From assembly GCF_000013405.1 (NCBI RefSeq), contig NC_007759.1:807001-871000 (forward strand): a stretch of 64,000 nt of DNA, read 5' to 3'. The stretch's first letter is position 1, and every line of letters starts with the position of its first letter. The notes below the pieces were generated by a model. That model was not told the DNA's origin. It worked only from the letters and a program-made list of their open reading frames with translations, and searched no databases. Position numbers and translations under genes: made by a program. The DNA is from Syntrophus aciditrophicus SB. GTDB lineage: Bacteria; Desulfobacterota; Syntrophia; Syntrophales; Syntrophaceae. This document shows positions 51,019 to 61,500 of this stretch, one piece after another.

Positions 51019-52098
51019 ATGGAGATTAAAATGAATCCGCTGTCGCCGGAATCCAGAAAAACAAAGCCGGCAGATGAATCGAAATTGGGATTCGGCAAAT
51101 TTTTCACGGATCATATGTTTACGATGACCTATCAAACCGATCGCGGATGGGAAAATGCGGAGATCGGCCCGTATCGGCCCATCTGTCTCGATCCGACGGC
51201 CATGTGTCTTCATTACGGTCAGGAAATATTCGAAGGGATGAAGGCCTATCGCGGACGGTCAGGTGAAATCTATCTTTTCCGGCCCAAGGAAAATATTCGA
51301 CGCATGAATGCGTCTGCTGAGCGACTCTGCATGCCTGCCCTTGACCCGGATGTATTTATGGAAGCTCTGGTCAAGCTGGTTCTTCTGGAAAAAGACTGGA
51401 TACCCCATGGGCGGGGTACATCCCTGTATATCAGACCAACCATGATTGCTACCGAGGCAGCGCTGGGCGTACATCCATCTGATGAATATCTCTTTTTCAT
51501 TATCGTCGGCCCGGTAGGAGCCTATTATCCTGAAGGATTCCAATCCGACGAAAATTTTACGTCAGCGAGGAATATGTTCGATCAGTGCGTGGCGGGACAG
51601 GGACCTGCAAGAACGCGGGGAATTATGCGGCAAGTCTTTATGCCAGTCAGATTGCCATGAAAATGGGCTACACCCAGGGTTTTATGGCTGGATGCCATCG
51701 AGAGAAAGTACGTCGAAGAGGTGGGAACCAGCAATATCTTTTTCCTGATTGGCGATGAACTGGTGACGGCCCCTCTGGAAGGGACCATCCTGCCCGGAGT
51801 GACTCGGGATTCCGTGATTAAAATGGCCCGGCACTGGGGGATGACCGTTTCGGAACGGAGACTTTCCATGGAGGAAGTTCTTCAGGCAGTCGAAACGGGA
51901 ACGCTTAAGGAAGTTTTCGCGTCCGGCACGGCGGCTGTGGTTTCTCCTGTCGGTCAGTTTTATTATCAGGGTAAAGAGTATCAGGTTAATGGCGGAAAGA
52001 CGGGGCCTTTAACGGAAAAACTTTACAATGAAATCCTTGGTATTCAGTATGGCGAAAAAGAGGATCCATTCGGCTGGAGAATGAAAATTTCCGACTGA
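51019..52098 (+). pseudogene. ilvE: Branched-chain amino-acid aminotransferase, two compensating indels
   Basis: PLP transaminase for the last step of valine, leucine and isoleucine synthesis. The N-terminal part (to about 51551) and C-terminal part (from about 51680) are in the same frame. The middle is readable only in another frame: [17 protein letters not shown], the PLP-lysine region [12 protein letters not shown], then MGYTQ. A base seems lost near AAAATTTT (51551-51558) and one gained near GGGTTTT (about 51676-51682). Over 1,080 bases (359 codons) the length is normal and everything else is intact. Sequencing errors at homopolymers are as likely as true inactivation. AAGGAG precedes the ATG at 51019. 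Confidence 0.85.
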
Positions 52099-52115
52099 GG
52101 ATTCCCGATGAAATC

Positions 52116-52161
52116 TCATCCACAAGCCTGTGGACAAGCCTGTGGATAACGCTGTTGATAA
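52116..52161. promoter_or_regulatory. Phased DnaA-box cluster
   Basis: TCATCCACA (52116-52124) is followed by TGTGGACAA (52129), TGTGGATAA (52141) and TGTTGATAA (52153). The last three are exactly 12 bases apart and TGTGGATAA is a perfect DnaA box (TTATCCACA on the other strand). An AT-rich tract (about 52160-52280) follows. It lies between the ilvE-type gene and lolA. It could be an origin-like or DnaA-titrating site, or regulate lolA. Confidence 0.55.
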
Positions 52162-52328
52162 ATCGGGTAAGTCTGTAATTGTTACGAATATTGACCGAAT
52201 TGCATAAGAATTAGGCAGTAAATTAGTTAATGATTACGGATATATATCTCTTTGATATCGAATTTCTTGAAAAAATGGGGAAGCCGGTGGCGTATCAACA
52301 ATGTATACAGTAAAGGGCTGATTTTTCT

Positions 52329-53042
52329 ATGATCATGAATTATAATGAGAACCAAAAAAGATGTTTTTGCCGCGGAAGGATCATCCTCTCTGTTCTGGTT
52401 TTCCTCGGCATTTTGTCGTGGGGGAGCGGCTCTCTTCAGGCGGCGGAGCCCCTGTCCCTTTCCGCCCTGATCAGCCGGATGCAGGTGGCCTATGAGCGGA
52501 CGCGCGATCTGAAGGCGTCATTTATTCAGGAAGTATCTCTGAAATCCATGGGAAGAGCGGAACGGGAAGAAGGAATCCTTTATCTGAAGAATCCCAAACG
52601 GATGTTGTGGGATTACCACAAGCCGCAAATGAAAAAGCTTGTCGTCAATCCTCAGAAAGCCTGGCTCTATGTTCCTGAGGATCATGTAGTTTATGTCCAG
52701 AACGCCGATCAGATTTTCAAATCCAAAATGGCCGTTCGCTTTCTTTCTGGCATGGGTAAGCTCCAGGAAGATTTTTCGATCCGTTTTGCTGCATCAGGGG
52801 CCGTCGATAAGGAAGGGAATTATCAGTTGACGCTGGTCCCGAAGAGGCCCGGATTGGGAACCGATCAACTCAACCTGACCGTGGATAAAAAAAGTTATCA
52901 AATTATAGAGGGAAGCTTTACCGATACATATGGGAATGAAACTCGGATTCAATTCCGGAACATCAGAGTGAATAATCGGTTATCCGATAGCCTGTTCAAC
53001 TTCAGGGTTCCAACGGGAGTGGAAGTATTTAACATGCCCTGA
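52329..53042 (+). CDS. lolA: Outer-membrane lipoprotein carrier protein LolA
   Basis: Periplasmic chaperone that ferries lipoproteins from the inner to the outer membrane. A 237-residue precursor with an N-terminal signal peptide (IILSVLVFLGILSWGSGSLQA, residues about 18-38) and LolA motifs: SALISRMQVAYERTRDLKA, ILYLKNPKRMLWDYHKPQ and FRNIRVNNRLSDSLFNFRVP. Its presence indicates a diderm cell. An upstream DnaA-box cluster is noted separately. Confidence 0.93.
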   Translation: MIMNYNENQKRCFCRGRIILSVLVFLGILSWGSGSLQAAEPLSLSALISRMQVAYERTRDLKASFIQEVSLKSMGRAEREEGILYLKNPKRMLWDYHKPQMKKLVVNPQKAWLYVPEDHVVYVQNADQIFKSKMAVRFLSGMGKLQEDFSIRFAASGAVDKEGNYQLTLVPKRPGLGTDQLNLTVDKKSYQIIEGSFTDTYGNETRIQFRNIRVNNRLSDSLFNFRVPTGVEVFNMP

Positions 53043-53051
53043 GACGCCATT

Positions 53052-53177
53052 ATTTCAATCCCATATCAAAGCGTTCTCTGCCGAGACTTCGTTATCGGAT
53101 TCGCTGCGTACGCTTCAGTCCTTCTTCGTCGCCTATGCCTCGTCGCCGTTGTATCTTCTTTGATCTGGAATTGAAAT
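53052..53177. repeat. MITE-like element with 20-bp terminal inverted repeats (family copy 3)
   Basis: The ends ATTTCAATCCCATATCAAAG (53052-53071) and CTTTGATCTGGAATTGAAAT (53158-53177) are inverted copies with 18 of 20 matches. The 126-bp element is non-coding and lies just after lolA. It is the best-preserved member of the family at 16980, 40201 and 47652. Confidence 0.7.
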
Positions 53178-54037
53178 TACGGTTTCATCGTGCATAACAG
53201 GGGAAGTGTCGTGATGATGCGCGTGAAATGGGATCAGGATGTTCCGGAAAGCCGGGAAACGGCCCTGGAGATGGAATGGCTGGAAGCCAGGGCTGGGCAG
53301 CTATACTTCCAGCGCGCTTCTGAACCGTCATACCCGGAGATCCCACGGTCTTCCCGTGGCAAATCTGGATTCCCCGTCGGGGCGTCATGTCCTCCTTTCC
53401 AAGATTGAAGATTCTCTTCAGCTTGGAGATCAGGAATGCTCCCTGTCCTGCCATCAGTATCCGGGGATGTTTTTCTCTCCTGAGTTTCCTTTGAAGAAGA
53501 TCTGGACCGCCGGGACGATGCGAGGCCTCCGGACCATGGCCACCTGAGAAGCCAGGGTGGAGTGTTTCGGGCAGGAGGAAGATCAGGAGAACCTGCGGTG
53601 CCTGCTTTCTGCAGGCCAGCAGTTTCTCTTCCGCATACCCTCGAGGCCTCCCAGCACCATCGTCGTTTACCCCTGGTTCCAGGATTGGGGAAGGGGCATT
53701 CTGATTTCTCTAAGTAATTACTCTTTGCTTTAAAATAATAGGAATAATTATGATTTTGTGTTAGCATCACAAGCTAAACTGTTGAATTAAGATACTTAAG
53801 GGAATGAATCATGATGCATTGGAGATGAAAGCCCCGATTCATTCAACAGAAACGGGGTTTTGCTGTTAATATTTTAATCATCGTACGAAAGACTTAAGCG
53901 ATGTTCAGCATCAGCTGAGTGTGAGAAGGTAAAAGGAGGGATGACCACGCAGGAGAGTTTTCCAAATTGAGTCGACGGGGCAAGAGGATCATGGAGATCA
54001 GGTTGCGTGACAATGCGAATTTTCAGGAAGCCCTCGG
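53178..54037. other. Long intergenic region, no gene supported
   Basis: About 860 bases. The minus strand is open for about 170 codons from about 53700 to 53185, but it has no good start, ribosome-binding site or recognisable sequence. At 53828-53861 an imperfect stem (AAAGCCCCG / CGGGGTTTT) with a 16-base loop ends in T-rich sequence and could be a plus-strand terminator. The segment may be a decayed gene. Confidence 0.35.
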
Positions 54038-55996
54038 ATGATGAAGATGAAAATCATGACGAAAGCACAGCGTATGGCCGATCTGGAATATATGAAAAAA
54101 AAGGTGCCCGCTCTTGAGAAAAATCCAGGCGAAGAAGACTTTGCCGGGTCATTTTCAGGCGAAGAGAAATATCGCAGGCTTCTTGAAAACCTGAGTGATA
54201 TGGTTTTCCTTCTGAGGATTCCTGAAGGCGATTATGAATATATCAGCCCTTCCGTTGTGGAAGTCTTTGGTTACAGCGCGTCGGATTTTTATCGGAACCC
54301 GTTTTTCATGAAGGACATTATCCATCCCGATTATTTCGACTACTGCAATGAAAAATGGGAGGAACTGCTGGAGGGAATCGCGGGGCGCAGCTATGAATAT
54401 AAAATAATTGATCCCAAAGGGAAAGAACGATGGATTCACCAGTCCAATAAAGGCATCTTCGACCCGGAAGACAGGCTGATTGCCCTGGTCGGGCTGTGCC
54501 GTGACATCACGGGGTCAAGACACACGGAAACGACCCTGAAAGAGAGTGAACGCAAGTATCGGCGTGTCTTTGAAGTGACAGGCGACGCCGTTTTTCTGGT
54601 AGAGAAAAAAACGGGCTCCATCCTTGATGCCAATGCCGCGGCAACAGGACTTTATGGATACACTCTGGTGGAAATGACGAAACGCCGATTGATCGATCTT
54701 TCCACCGAACCGGACAGAACAGTCCTGATGCTGAGGGCGGGGGATACTCAAATCCAGCAGCAGGACCACAAAAAGAAAGATGGCACGATCTTTCCCGTTG
54801 AAGCGAAGGTCAGTTACTTTACGCAGAAACACAGGAAAATGGCAGTCGTGACTGTCCGCGATATTTCGGAACGCAAACGGTCTGAAAAGGCGATTCGTGA
54901 GAGTGAGGCCCGCTATCGCAGTTTCTTTGAAGAAAATGTTGCCATTCTGCTGATGATCAATCCCGATACCGGCCGGATTGTGGATGCCAATCCGGCGGCT
55001 TGTCATTTCTATGGCTACAGCAGGGAAATCCTTAAATTGAAGATGATCGACGACATCAACATCCTTTCCCGGGAACAGATCCTGCGTGACATGGAGCGGG
55101 CGAGAAACCGGGAATGTCAGCATTTCTATTTCCTGAACCGTCTGGCCAGCGGCGAAGTCAGAGATGTGGAGGCCTATATCGGTCCTACCGAGATGGCCGG
55201 CCAGCACCTTCTCTATTTTCTCGTGCACGATATTACGGACCGCAAGCGAATGGAAGAAGAACTGGTCAAGGCTCAGAAGCTTGAGTCCGTAGGTATCCTG
55301 GCAGGGGGTATTGCTCATGACTTCAATAATATCCTTGCTGCGATCCTTGGGAACGTTTCTCTGGCCAAGCTTTATCTCTCTCCTGATGACCCGGCTTACG
55401 ACAAAATGACTCAAGCGGAAAAAAGCTGTCTGCAGGCCAGGGAACTGACCGGCCGGTTGATCACTTTTTCGAAGGGAGGAGAACCGCTGCGGAAAAAAGT
55501 GGCCGTTGCCCCCTTCCTCAAGGATGCCGTGTCTTTTTTCCTGAGTGGTTCAAATGTGCGCTGCGAATTTGACTTTCCCGATTTCCTGTGGCCTCTGGAA
55601 ATTGATGTGGGGCAAATGCAGCAGGTGGTGCGTCACCTGATTGTGAATGCCCAGGAGGCCATGCCGGATGGAGGAACCATCCGGATCAGTGCGGAAAATG
55701 TGAGTTTGAAGGCCGACGAAGTGCCGTCCCTGAAGGAAGGTCCCTATGTCCGGATATGCATCAAAGACCAGGGAGTGGGCATTCCCCGTGAGTATCAGAC
55801 CAGAGTCTTCGATCCTTATTTCACCACAAAGCCTATGGGAGGAACCAAAGGGGCGGGGCTCGGACTGGCGATCTGCTATTCCACCATTAAGAAGCATGAA
55901 GGTTTTCTGTCCTTAGTATCCCAACCGGGTGTGGAAACAACCATTAACATTTACCTGCCCGCGTCATCGGATGATATGAAATCCGTCAAACCATAG
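54038..55996 (+). CDS. PAS-domain sensor histidine kinase
   Basis: A 652-residue soluble kinase. Three PAS domains (about 45-160, 168-285 and 290-405) precede an HWE/HisKA-type phosphoacceptor GGIAHDFNNILAAILG (H427) and an ATPase domain with MQQVVRHLIVNAQEAMPDGG, GVGIPREYQTRVFDPYFTTK and TKGAGLGLAICYS. There is no membrane segment and no receiver domain. It ends 12 bases before the GT4 gene on the same strand, so it is likely part of the glycogen locus; a response regulator is not nearby. Confidence 0.9.
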   Translation: MMKMKIMTKAQRMADLEYMKKKVPALEKNPGEEDFAGSFSGEEKYRRLLENLSDMVFLLRIPEGDYEYISPSVVEVFGYSASDFYRNPFFMKDIIHPDYFDYCNEKWEELLEGIAGRSYEYKIIDPKGKERWIHQSNKGIFDPEDRLIALVGLCRDITGSRHTETTLKESERKYRRVFEVTGDAVFLVEKKTGSILDANAAATGLYGYTLVEMTKRRLIDLSTEPDRTVLMLRAGDTQIQQQDHKKKDGTIFPVEAKVSYFTQKHRKMAVVTVRDISERKRSEKAIRESEARYRSFFEENVAILLMINPDTGRIVDANPAACHFYGYSREILKLKMIDDINILSREQILRDMERARNRECQHFYFLNRLASGEVRDVEAYIGPTEMAGQHLLYFLVHDITDRKRMEEELVKAQKLESVGILAGGIAHDFNNILAAILGNVSLAKLYLSPDDPAYDKMTQAEKSCLQARELTGRLITFSKGGEPLRKKVAVAPFLKDAVSFFLSGSNVRCEFDFPDFLWPLEIDVGQMQQVVRHLIVNAQEAMPDGGTIRISAENVSLKADEVPSLKEGPYVRICIKDQGVGIPREYQTRVFDPYFTTKPMGGTKGAGLGLAICYSTIKKHEGFLSLVSQPGVETTINIYLPASSDDMKSVKP

Positions 55997-56008
55997 CCGG
56001 AGAGAATT

Positions 56009-57307
56009 TTGCGGATCCTGATGTTCGGCTGGGAGTTTCCGCCTTATATGAGCGGCGGCCTGGGCACTGCCTGCTCTGGTTTGACCGGGGCGCTGACCGG
56101 ATTTGGACATCCTGTTCTTTTTGTGATTCCCCACTGTGATCCTGCCGAAGAGGCTTCGCATGTCTCTCTGATCTCCGCTTCGGGATTTCCCCTCCTTGAA
56201 ACCGACCTTGCATGTCCCGCTCTGAAAAATCCGGATGTTCGAACCGTCGATTCCCTGCTGATGCCTTACACCGGAGATCATCGCTACCGGGAACGGTTGA
56301 AGAGGCGGAATGATCCGGAGGGGACGGGAACATCCTCCGGAACACTTTCTTTCGATCTGTCCGGAAATTACGGCCCCGATCTCATGCAGGAAGTGCGGCG
56401 GTTCGGTATGGTGGCTGGCGCCGTCGCCAGGCGTCATTCCTTCGACATCATTCATGCCCATGACTGGATGACGGTCCATGCCGGGCTTTACGCCAGGGAA
56501 ATCAGTGGAAAGCCTCTGATCCTGCACATCCATTCTCTGGAATTTGATCGCAGCGGAAATCGCATCGATCCGGCGATCTATGATATGGAACGGCATGGAA
56601 TGCGTGCCGCCGATCATGTCATTGCGGTCAGTCAGTATACGAAAGAAATGATTGTCGAACACTACGGAATCGATCGCCGGAAGATATCCGTCGTTTATAA
56701 CGCGGCAACCCGCCATCCTGATTCTATAACGAGGTTTGATCAATCTTCCGGACGCGGGGAAATAAAAACCGTGCTTTTCCTTGGCAGGATAACCTTTCAG
56801 AAAGGACCGGAATATTTTATTGAAGCCGCGGCCCGGGTTTTAAAGGTCTTTCCGGAGGTCAGGTTTATTATGGCCGGCTCGGGGGATTTGATGAACCTGA
56901 TGATCGAACGTGTCGCCGAACTGGGAATCGGACAGAACTTTCACTTTACCGGATTTCTCCGCGGTTCCGACGTGGAGCGGATTTTCGCCCGGAGTGACCT
57001 TTATGTCATGCCCAGTGTTTCCGAGCCGTTCGGTATCGCGCCCCTGGAAGCCCTGCTGTGCGATGTGCCGGTCATTATTTCGAAGCAATCGGGCGTTTCC
57101 GAAATCCTTCATCATGCTCTGAAAGTAAACTTCTGGGATATTGATGAAATGGCCGATAACATGATTGCCGTGCTGAAATATCCGGCCCTTGTGAAAGAGA
57201 TGATGCTGAGGGCTTCTGAAGAAATCAAGCGGATCCGCTGGCAAAATTCCGCGGCCAGGGTTATCGGCATCTATCGCCGGGTACTGGCCGCTGCCGGACC
57301 GACGTAA
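56009..57307 (+). CDS. Glycosyltransferase family 4 / glycogen-synthase-like
   Basis: A 432-residue GT-B enzyme starting MRILMFGWEFPPYMSGGLGT, as in starch/glycogen synthase-like GT4 enzymes, with HAHDWMTVHAGLYAREI and the nucleotide-sugar-binding SVSEPFGIAPLEALL. The TTG start at 56009 is chosen because GGAGAG lies 4 bases before it and the family N-terminus begins MRIL; an internal ATG at 56021 would lose this. It is the second gene of the locus. Confidence 0.85.
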   Translation: MRILMFGWEFPPYMSGGLGTACSGLTGALTGFGHPVLFVIPHCDPAEEASHVSLISASGFPLLETDLACPALKNPDVRTVDSLLMPYTGDHRYRERLKRRNDPEGTGTSSGTLSFDLSGNYGPDLMQEVRRFGMVAGAVARRHSFDIIHAHDWMTVHAGLYAREISGKPLILHIHSLEFDRSGNRIDPAIYDMERHGMRAADHVIAVSQYTKEMIVEHYGIDRRKISVVYNAATRHPDSITRFDQSSGRGEIKTVLFLGRITFQKGPEYFIEAAARVLKVFPEVRFIMAGSGDLMNLMIERVAELGIGQNFHFTGFLRGSDVERIFARSDLYVMPSVSEPFGIAPLEALLCDVPVIISKQSGVSEILHHALKVNFWDIDEMADNMIAVLKYPALVKEMMLRASEEIKRIRWQNSAARVIGIYRRVLAAAGPT

Positions 57308-57319
57308 AGGAGTTTCTCT

Positions 57320-58507
57320 GTGCCCGGTATCTGTCTCTGCTTTCAGGTTCATCGGCCCGTTATCTTGAAGCGCTATACGTTTTTTGATATCGGACGGCAT
57401 CATCTTTATGAGGATCAGGAGGCAAATCGGCGAATTCTGAATCAGCTCGCGGATTCCTGCTATCTTCCGGCCAACAGACTTCTTCTGCGGCTTATGGAGA
57501 AGAGTGAAGGAAGATTCCGTGTGGCCTTTGCACTCAGCGGCGCCATGATCCATCTGTGTGAAAAATACCGCCAGGATATTATGGAAGGCTTCCGGCGGCT
57601 GGCGGACACGGGTTGTGTCGAATTTCTCAATGAGGCCGATCCTCATTCCCTGGCCTTTCTTTTCTCTCCACGCGAATTTCGGGAACAGATCGAGGCGCAC
57701 AAAAAAAAGATTCAGGAACTCTTTGGACAAAACCCCACGACCTTCCATTGCACGGATTTGATCTACAGCAATGAATTGGCGGGGGTTGCCGAAGAAATGG
57801 GTCATTCAGCCTTCCTGGCCGAAGGCGGGCAGGGTCTTCCAGGTTTTCAGGGGCCCGACTTCGTTTATCAGCCTGCTGATTGCGCGCGTTTGAAATTACT
57901 CTTGAGAAATTATCACCTTTCTGCTGATATACGACTTCATTTTTCCGACGGGAGCCGAAATGGTCATCCGTTTCCGGCAGGATGGTTTGCCGAGAGGATC
58001 CTCCATTCCCTTGAAAACAGCGGTGGACAGGTGGTCAATCTGTTCCTGGACTATGAGACCTCTGGAAAATATCTGACGCCTGACAGGGGAAACTCTGAAT
58101 TTCTGCAGGCCCTGTCGGCTGAAATGCTTGGACAGCCCGATTTTCACTTCCAGCTTCCTGCGGAAATCGCGCAACGATACGATCCGCAGGCGCGACTGGA
58201 TGTGACGGATTCTGCCTCCGGGTTCGATATACATCGGAATCTGACAACCGTGGCGGGAAATGCCATGCAGCAGGATGCCCTCCGGGTGCTCTATGATCTG
58301 GAGGAAGCGGTCCGGAAGCGGAAGGACGCGGATTGCCTCGCCATCTGGCGGATGTTGCAGACATCCGACTATTTTAATTATATGTGTACGGAAGGGTTTG
58401 CGGACAGGGTGAGACGACGCGATTCCGGTCCCTATGGGTCACCTTATGAGTCCTATATCAACTATATGAATATTCTGGAAGATTTTTCCCGGACGCTTCA
58501 ATCATAA
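57320..58507 (+). CDS. GH57-family protein with altered nucleophile motif
   Basis: A 395-residue GH57-like protein. It has FQVHRPV at the start (region 1), EFLNEADPHSLAFLF (region 2), TFHCTDLIYSNE (region 3) and LFLDYETSGKY (region 4, D244). In amylase-type GH57 enzymes region 3 contains glutamate (NTELIY) as nucleophile; here it is aspartate (D146). It is therefore either a modified enzyme or one of the known inactive amylase-like members. GTG start, with AAGGAG upstream; it lies between two synthase genes. Confidence 0.82.
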   Translation: MPGICLCFQVHRPVILKRYTFFDIGRHHLYEDQEANRRILNQLADSCYLPANRLLLRLMEKSEGRFRVAFALSGAMIHLCEKYRQDIMEGFRRLADTGCVEFLNEADPHSLAFLFSPREFREQIEAHKKKIQELFGQNPTTFHCTDLIYSNELAGVAEEMGHSAFLAEGGQGLPGFQGPDFVYQPADCARLKLLLRNYHLSADIRLHFSDGSRNGHPFPAGWFAERILHSLENSGGQVVNLFLDYETSGKYLTPDRGNSEFLQALSAEMLGQPDFHFQLPAEIAQRYDPQARLDVTDSASGFDIHRNLTTVAGNAMQQDALRVLYDLEEAVRKRKDADCLAIWRMLQTSDYFNYMCTEGFADRVRRRDSGPYGSPYESYINYMNILEDFSRTLQS

Positions 58508-58520
58508 AAGGAGAAAGTGA

Positions 58521-61500
58521 ATGGCAGAGAATCAGAACGGCTATCTCTTTGAATGCAGTTGGGAGGTATGCAATAAGGTTGGCGGCATCTATACGGTGAT
58601 TACCAGCAAAATTCGGGAGGCAATGAAGGCTTATGGGGAAAATTACTATCTCCTAGGACCGGATCTCAAAACTAATCTCGATTTTGAGGAAACCGACGAA
58701 GAATGCTGGTTCAAGGTCCGTGAAGGAACAGCCATCAAGGACATTCCCTGCCGTTTCGGGCGCTGGAAGATTCCCGGTGAACCCAAGGTCATCCTGGTCA
58801 ACTTCGGGATGAAGTATAATAAAGATCAACTTCTTTACAAATTGTGGGAAGATTATGGCGTGGACTCCATCGCGGGTGGATGGGATTATACGGAGCCCGT
58901 CATGTTCAGTTACGCCTGTGGCGAAGTGATAGAGACCATTTACAATCTCATGGTCCGTCCCCACGGAGGAACGGCTATCGCCCAGTTTCATGAATGGATG
59001 ACCGGAGCCGGACTTCTCTGTCTGAAAAAAAGTGTTCCCGAGATCGGAACCGTCTTTACAACCCATTCGACTATTCTGGGAAGGACGCTGGCGGGATCTG
59101 GAGTGGATATTTATGCTTCCATGGATCACATCTCCCCTTTGAGGGAGGCCAATGCGCATAGTATTACTGCAAAATATTCCATGGAAACGGCTGCGGCCCG
59201 GGAAGCTGGCTGCTTTACCACAGTCAGCGAAATTACCGCACTGGAGGCCAAAAATTTTCTCGGTCGTTATCCTGATGTCATTACCCCGAATGGGCTGGAT
59301 ATCGAACAGATCCCGAATCTGGTCCAGGATCGCCGGCCGGCCATGCGCTCCCGGATGCGGCTCCTGAAAGCCGCGTCCCGCTTTCTGAAGAAAGACCTGC
59401 CCAGCGATACGAAGATTCTGGCAATATCCGGGCGATATGAGTTTCATAACAAGGGGATCGATGTCTTTCTGGACGCTCTCGGCCGTCTGGAAAAAGAAAT
59501 GAAAGGCGATCAGACCCTTCTGGTTTATCTTTTTGTTCTGGGCGGCCATACGGATTTGATTCCGGCGCTGCAAAGCGATTATGCCAAGGTGGAGACGGGA
59601 AATCCTCCCATTTGCACCCATCGCCTTCATTACGAAGCCTCCGACCCGATTCTGGAAACAAGCAACCGTCTGGGTTTGAAAAACCTGCCGCAGAACAGGA
59701 TCAATATCATTTTCATTCCTGCCTATCTGAACGGACATGACGGCCTGATCAATATGAGCTACTATGAAGCCCTTTCCGGATGCGATCTGGGTGTCTTTCC
59801 TTCATACTATGAGCCTTGGGGATATACGCCACAGGAAAGCGCCGCCCATGCCGTTCCCACGATCTCCACGGATCAGGCGGGCTTCGGGCTCTGGGTGCAA
59901 TCCACATTCAAGGAGCACAGCGGCGTCATCATCATGAAACGAAAGGGAAGGGAAATCCAGACGATAACCAATGACCTCTTCGATATTTTAAAGAATTTCC
60001 TGTCCTGGACGGACGCGGATATGCAGCTGCGGCGAGAGAGTGCCTGGACCATCGCAGTGCAGGCAAACTGGGGGGAATTCTATAAGTTTTATGCCGCGGC
60101 ATATGACAGGGCGGCAGGCATCGCCCGGGAGTACGCGGAGAAGCTTGCCTTGTTCGATTACCGGACGGCCTACCGGCGCACCTTTGCCGGCGCGGTTACA
60201 ACACAGCCTCATTTCCGGCGGTTCACGGCCGTTGCAAAGCTGCCCCAGGAAATTGCCCGCCTGAGAGAACTGGCCTACAACTTATGGTGGTCCTGGAATT
60301 CCCGGGCCCTTGAACTGTTTGCCAGTCTGGATCCACAACTCTGGACGGACATGGGCAACAATCCGGTCCGCATGCTGGAGACCGTATCGGCGGAGCGGCT
60401 GATCGAGGCGAAAAACAACGCCATATACATCAGCCTCTATGAATCAGTCATGAAGCAGTTTGACGACTACATGGCGGACAAGACTCTCTGCCGGCGGCTT
60501 TCCGTTTCACCGGAGATAAAATGGTCTTCGCCTGTTGCTTATTTCTCTACGGAATACGGCCTTCACGAAAGTCTTCCCATTTATTCCGGAGGGCTTGGCG
60601 TTCTTTCCGGAGATCACATCAAAACGGCCAGTGATCTCAATATCCCCCTGGTGGGCGTCGGGTTGTTGTATCGAAGCGGATATTTCAAGCAGGTGATTGA
60701 CAAAAACGGGGTCCAGATCGCGGAATATCCGGAGTGCGACTTTTCCAACATGCCCCTGCAGATCGTCCAGGATGAGAAAGGGGACGAGGTGCAGATTTCA
60801 CTGGAGCTTCCTGGACGGACCCTCTATGCGAATATCTGGGAGCTGCAGATCGGCCGGTTGTCTCTCTATCTGCTCAATTCCGATGTGCCTGGCAATACGC
60901 CGCAGGACCGAAAAATAACCGGCCGCCTCTATCCTGCGGATCAAAGAACACGGATCGAACAGGAACTGCTTCTGGGAGCGGGTGGGATACGACTTCTGCG
61001 GAAACTCGGGATTAAACCAAGTCTCTACCACATCAACGAAGGCCATTCCGCGTTTCTTGTTTTCAGCCGGATTCAGCTTCTGATGACCGAAGAGGGATTG
61101 AGTTTTGACGAGGCCAGCGAGGTGGTCCGGGGCAGTACGATCTTTACCACGCATACCCCGGTTGAAGCAGGAAACGAGCGGTTCGACAAGGATCTGATCG
61201 AATATTATTTCGCGAATTTCATCAAATGGTCTGGCATATCCTGGTCACAGTTCTGGGATCTGGGGTTGAAGGAGGCCGGTGATGATAAACCTTTCTATAT
61301 GACCGTTCTGGGGCTCAAGATGACGCATCTGAGCAACGGAGTCAGCGAGATCCACGGCCAGGTGGCTCGACGCATGTGGCGCGATGTCTGGAAAGGATTC
61401 CACGAACTGGATATTCCGATCCGGCAGGTGACCAATGGGGTCCACATGGCTTCCTATATCGCTCCGAGGATGAAGGAACTTTTTGACATTTATCTGGGAC

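Noticed and set aside
53185-53700. Long open minus-strand stretch after lolA
   Set aside because: No start, no ribosome-binding site, no protein family recognised; may be a decayed gene, but I cannot support it.
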